Assembly (NCBI GenBank): GCA_001941075.1
Contig: MSHH01000029.1
Span: forward strand, 1-42,021
Direction of reading: 5' to 3'
DNA: 42,021 bases
From: Oscillospiraceae bacterium Zagget6
Lineage (GTDB): Bacteria; Bacillota; Clostridia; Oscillospirales; Oscillospiraceae
Shown: one piece after another, positions 39,618-42,021 of the stretch
Numbering within the stretch: position 1 is the stretch's first letter
How the letters are laid out: each line of letters starts with the position of its first letter
The notes under the pieces: generated by a model
Seen by the model: the letters and a program-made list of their open reading frames with translations, nothing else
Databases searched by the model: none
Told to the model about the DNA's origin: nothing
Position numbers and translations under genes: made by a program

Positions 39618-39702
39618 AATAAAATTGATTTATTTCTTCTTCGGCTGTTGTCTTACAAGATGCGCGTCAAAACGCCGAAACATTCCCAGCAAAAGGCGCT
39701 CC

Positions 39703-41859
39703 TCAGTTCGTAGCGGCGTGCTTACCAGCGATATAGCCGAAGGTATAGCAGCGGCCAATGGACAAACCGGTCTGGTGGAACGGATAGTCGTTGCCGCCGT
39801 AGAACGGGCCGCCCAGGTTGCCGATGCAGTACAGGCCCTCGATGACCTCGCCGTCCGCGTTCAGCGCCTGACCGTTCGCGTTGATCATGACGCCGGAGCA
39901 GAGGGCGGACACGCGGATGTGCTTGCGTACGCCCCAGAAGGGAGCGGTCTTGATGGGGTGCATATACTTGGCGGGCTTGCCGAAGTCAACGTCGTTCCCG
40001 TCCTCGCACAGCTCGTTATAGCGGTCAACTGTCTCTTTCAGGGTGTCGTAAGGAATATCCAGCTCCTCGGCCAGCTCTTCCAGGGTATCGCAGCAGTGGC
40101 TGTCGATGAGGTAATCGAACACGCCCTCCGGATTCTCCACAGCGCCGGGGATGTACTTCTGCATGGCCGCCGCAGGAACCATGCCGCTGACGAACTCGTC
40201 CTCTGGCCAGTTCTCATAGTCGCTGTCGTAAATGGTGCAGTACCAGCCCCTGGAGCCGTTCTCGTTGCTGACGGTCATGTTGTCGCCGCTGTAACGGCGC
40301 TGGAATTTCAGCAGGTTGCCCATGTAGACGAAGCCGGTGTACTCGTTGGTGAAGCGCTCGCCGTCCATGTTGACGTAGAGGAATGGCTCCTCGTACATCA
40401 GGCCGGAGTCGAAGTCGTGCATCATCTTGGTGTGGCCCAGCGGCTCCATCTTGCCGCCCGCGCTCAGCGCCAGGATGTGGCCGTCGCCTGTCTTGTGGTA
40501 CTGCTTCTTGTCGAAGTCCAAGGTGTCGGGGCACCAGCGGGACACCATCGCATCGTTGTTCATGTAGTCGCCAGTGGCGAGGATGACGCCCTTGGAGGCG
40601 TTGAACTGGATGTACTTCCCGTCCGCGTCCTTGCCGATTACGCCGGTCACTTTTTCGCCGTCCATGACCAACTTGACAGCGGGGGTGCTGTAATGCACGT
40701 CCAGGTTGGAGTTGGCCGCTGCCATGTTGTCCAGTACGTTCTGGAGCACGTTACCCACGTTAGAGGGCTTGGGGCCGATCCAGGGGGACATGAAATAGCA
40801 GTGGTCGTCACCGTAATCATAGCTGTCCATGCGGTCAGTCCACACGCCGGTCAGGTCCTCGCTGGTACTCATGTAAGCGTACAGGCCGTTGCCGTCGTTC
40901 AGCAGTTCGGAGCAGTTGTCGTTGTCATCCACCTTCGTCCCATCGCCGTACCCCGTCTCCGAAGTCAGACCGGCACGGTTCAGATACCACATCAGGGCAT
41001 CCTCGGAATTATCTGCGTACGCACGGAGCAAATTCGTGTCCGCCCGCCAGTCGTTCAAAGCGTTGGTGTGGTGGATCCACTTGGCAATGCCGGCGTCCGT
41101 GGACTTGGATTTGATGATCGCGGAAGCGCAGTTGCCCTGGGACACCACACTGGCCTCCTTCTGGAGCAGCGCAACAGAAACACCTTCCTCCGCCGCAACA
41201 CCGGCGGCCACGACGCCTACGGCGCCTGCGCCGACCACGACCACATCCACGTCAACCGTCTCATCGGGGGTGATGTCGCCCAGCTCGCAGCTGGAGGCTT
41301 CCACTTCCTCCGCCGTCAGTTCGGAGGGCGCCTCGTAGTCAGAGGAAGCCGTCGAAGCAGCCGCGGTAGCCTCGCCCTTCGCCTGAGCGACGCAGCTTTG
41401 CGCGGCCTTGATCGCGGCGGTGCTGGTGACAGTGGCGCTGGAAATGGTGTCGATGTCGGCGCTCTGGGCCTCCATGAACATTTCGGCCAGTTCTTCGCCA
41501 TACAGACCGCCGATGGACTCCGTTTCCTCCGAAACGTCTACCTGCACGTCCGTGATGCTGTTTTCGTCGAAGGTCATCGTCACCGTAACGGTGCCGATGC
41601 CGGTCGCCGTCCCCGTGTAGGTGCCGGGAACGTAGGTCGCGCCGTCCGCAGGGGTGGCGGTCGCGGCGGTGCTGCTGGACGCAGACGAATCTGCGGAGCT
41701 GGAGATTCCAGACTCACAGGCCTGAAGCACACCCAGGGTCACAACGCTGGCTGCACCGGCAGCCATGCCCTTGATGAAGTCACGGCGGGAAATGGGTTGT
41801 TTTTTTTGCCATTGTTTGTTGTTATGACCATTCCTTTCCGCTGCGCTCCAAAGCACCAA
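39703..41859 (-). CDS. Tat-exported FMN/FAD-dependent reductase (fumarate reductase-like flavoprotein)
   Basis: 718 aa if begun at a TTG at 41859 (GTG at 41856 also possible). The only nearby ATG, at 41812, is out of frame by one A in an 8-A run. The twin-arginine signal ISRRDFIKG is followed by a hydrophobic stretch and Cys in LQAC. About 75-165 is an FMN-binding domain: GTYTGTATGIGTVTVTMTF, with covalent-FMN site DTISSATVTS. From about 205 is the FAD domain (VDVVVVGAGAVGVVAAGVAA) and a fumarate-reductase/succinate-dehydrogenase-type flavoprotein fold. Such enzymes in gut anaerobes reduce fumarate, urocanate, cinnamates and other respiratory acceptors outside the membrane. The substrate here is unknown. 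Confidence 0.85.
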   Translation of the reverse strand: MVLWSAAERNGHNNKQWQKKQPISRRDFIKGMAAGAASVVTLGVLQACESGISSSADSSASSSTAATATPADGATYVPGTYTGTATGIGTVTVTMTFDENSITDVQVDVSEETESIGGLYGEELAEMFMEAQSADIDTISSATVTSTAAIKAAQSCVAQAKGEATAAASTASSDYEAPSELTAEEVEASSCELGDITPDETVDVDVVVVGAGAVGVVAAGVAAEEGVSVALLQKEASVVSQGNCASAIIKSKSTDAGIAKWIHHTNALNDWRADTNLLRAYADNSEDALMWYLNRAGLTSETGYGDGTKVDDNDNCSELLNDGNGLYAYMSTSEDLTGVWTDRMDSYDYGDDHCYFMSPWIGPKPSNVGNVLQNVLDNMAAANSNLDVHYSTPAVKLVMDGEKVTGVIGKDADGKYIQFNASKGVILATGDYMNNDAMVSRWCPDTLDFDKKQYHKTGDGHILALSAGGKMEPLGHTKMMHDFDSGLMYEEPFLYVNMDGERFTNEYTGFVYMGNLLKFQRRYSGDNMTVSNENGSRGWYCTIYDSDYENWPEDEFVSGMVPAAAMQKYIPGAVENPEGVFDYLIDSHCCDTLEELAEELDIPYDTLKETVDRYNELCEDGNDVDFGKPAKYMHPIKTAPFWGVRKHIRVSALCSGVMINANGQALNADGEVIEGLYCIGNLGGPFYGGNDYPFHQTGLSIGRCYTFGYIAGKHAATN

Positions 41860-42021
41860 AGGGGATGAAACCCAAGTACCTCTATCGCAGCAAGTCGTAA
41901 TTTGTTAGAATATACTTGAGGAAGCAGGCACACTACAGAGCACGAGAGGATGAGTAGGCTCAGCTTCGGTTGGACTGTATTGTTATGTGTGCCGGACGCT
42001 CTTTCAAGCACCAATGAATAG
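41860..42021. other. Upstream region of the Tat reductase gene
   Basis: No complete gene is seen. On the minus strand TATATTCTAAC (about 41912-41902) could be a -10, without a good -35. The minus strand also has AGAGGTAC about 25 nt before the TTG start. Confidence 0.4.

Noticed and set aside
39511..41868. A plus-strand frame of 785 codons
   Set aside because: It is the antisense shadow of the Tat reductase; the minus-strand frame has clear Tat, FMN and FAD motifs.

Overview
The window looks like part of a chromosome of a high-GC gut clostridium, most likely Oscillospiraceae (Flavonifractor/Lawsonibacter/Dysosmobacter-like). This is an inference from the AGGAGG ribosome binding sites, near-consensus sigma-A promoters, GC-rich core genes, a mannitol PTS, a butyryl-CoA-dehydrogenase-like enzyme, HxlR/LysR regulators and a Tat-exported FMN/FAD reductase. 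Base composition is mosaic. GC-rich blocks with intact metabolic genes (about 5.9-11.6 kb and 14.5-31.9 kb) alternate with lower-GC blocks full of broken genes and mobile debris (1-5.3, 11.7-14.3 and 37.0-39.7 kb).

Layout. 1-2.6 kb: a frameshifted DUF6061 gene, a twice-frameshifted mgtA-like Mg2+ P-type ATPase fused to a serine-recombinase remnant, and a 94-bp repeat. 2.6-4.3 kb: an AAA-ATPase/PD-(D/E)XK protein (copy A, minus). 4.6-5.3 kb: three deleted remnants of what looks like a sugar-uptake/kinase locus. 5.9-11.6 kb: an intact mannitol operon (mtlR-mtlA-mtlD-HPr) behind a palindromic operator and closed by a strong terminator. 11.8-13.5 kb: a second, nearly identical and inverted AAA/nuclease gene (copy B), then an IS5-like transposase remnant. 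14.1-14.5 kb: a probable type I toxin-antitoxin module. 14.6-16.8 kb: malQ and an Sfp-type phosphopantetheinyl transferase. 16.9-17.9 kb: a Gfo/Idh/MocA oxidoreductase. 18.1-22.6 kb: a metal locus with two small membrane proteins, a Zn/Cd-type P1B ATPase carrying a long His/Cys-rich repeat under a SmtB/ArsR-type operator, and a divergent acidic lipoprotein. 22.6-24.8 kb: TSUP permease, flavin reductase and divergent HxlR. 25.0-27.9 kb: one-carbon folate genes (glyA, 5-formyl-THF cyclo-ligase, cyclodeaminase family). 28.1-29.1 kb: a 2-hydroxyacid dehydrogenase, followed by a 10-bp-phased array of Spo0A-box-like sites. 29.4-30.3 kb: a DUF6291 replication-type protein. 30.5-34.7 kb: DUF378, an alpha/beta hydrolase, and an exported flavodoxin-aldo/keto reductase fusion with a small partner and divergent LysR. 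34.8-37.0 kb: acyl-CoA dehydrogenase and divergent LysR. 37.1-39.6 kb: a tRNA-Met 3' fragment, the second copy of the 94-bp repeat, an AlbA_2 (Schlafen-type) ATP-binding protein and a truncated iron alcohol dehydrogenase. 39.7-41.9 kb: a Tat-exported FMN/FAD reductase.

How genes work together. The mtl operon imports and phosphorylates mannitol (MtlA), oxidises mannitol-1-phosphate to fructose-6-phosphate (MtlD), and is controlled by the PRD regulator MtlR. It carries its own HPr-like carrier, with Asp at the position of regulatory Ser46. The metal locus pairs an efflux pump with a CxC-containing surface lipoprotein across one divergent intergenic region. The exported flavodoxin-AKR fusion and the Tat FMN/FAD reductase both suggest extracytoplasmic reductive chemistry.

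Two families of short dispersed repeats, modular palindromes and 7-bp tandem repeats, punctuate the GC-rich region from 17.9 to 30.4 kb. No CRISPR array, rRNA or complete tRNA gene was found.
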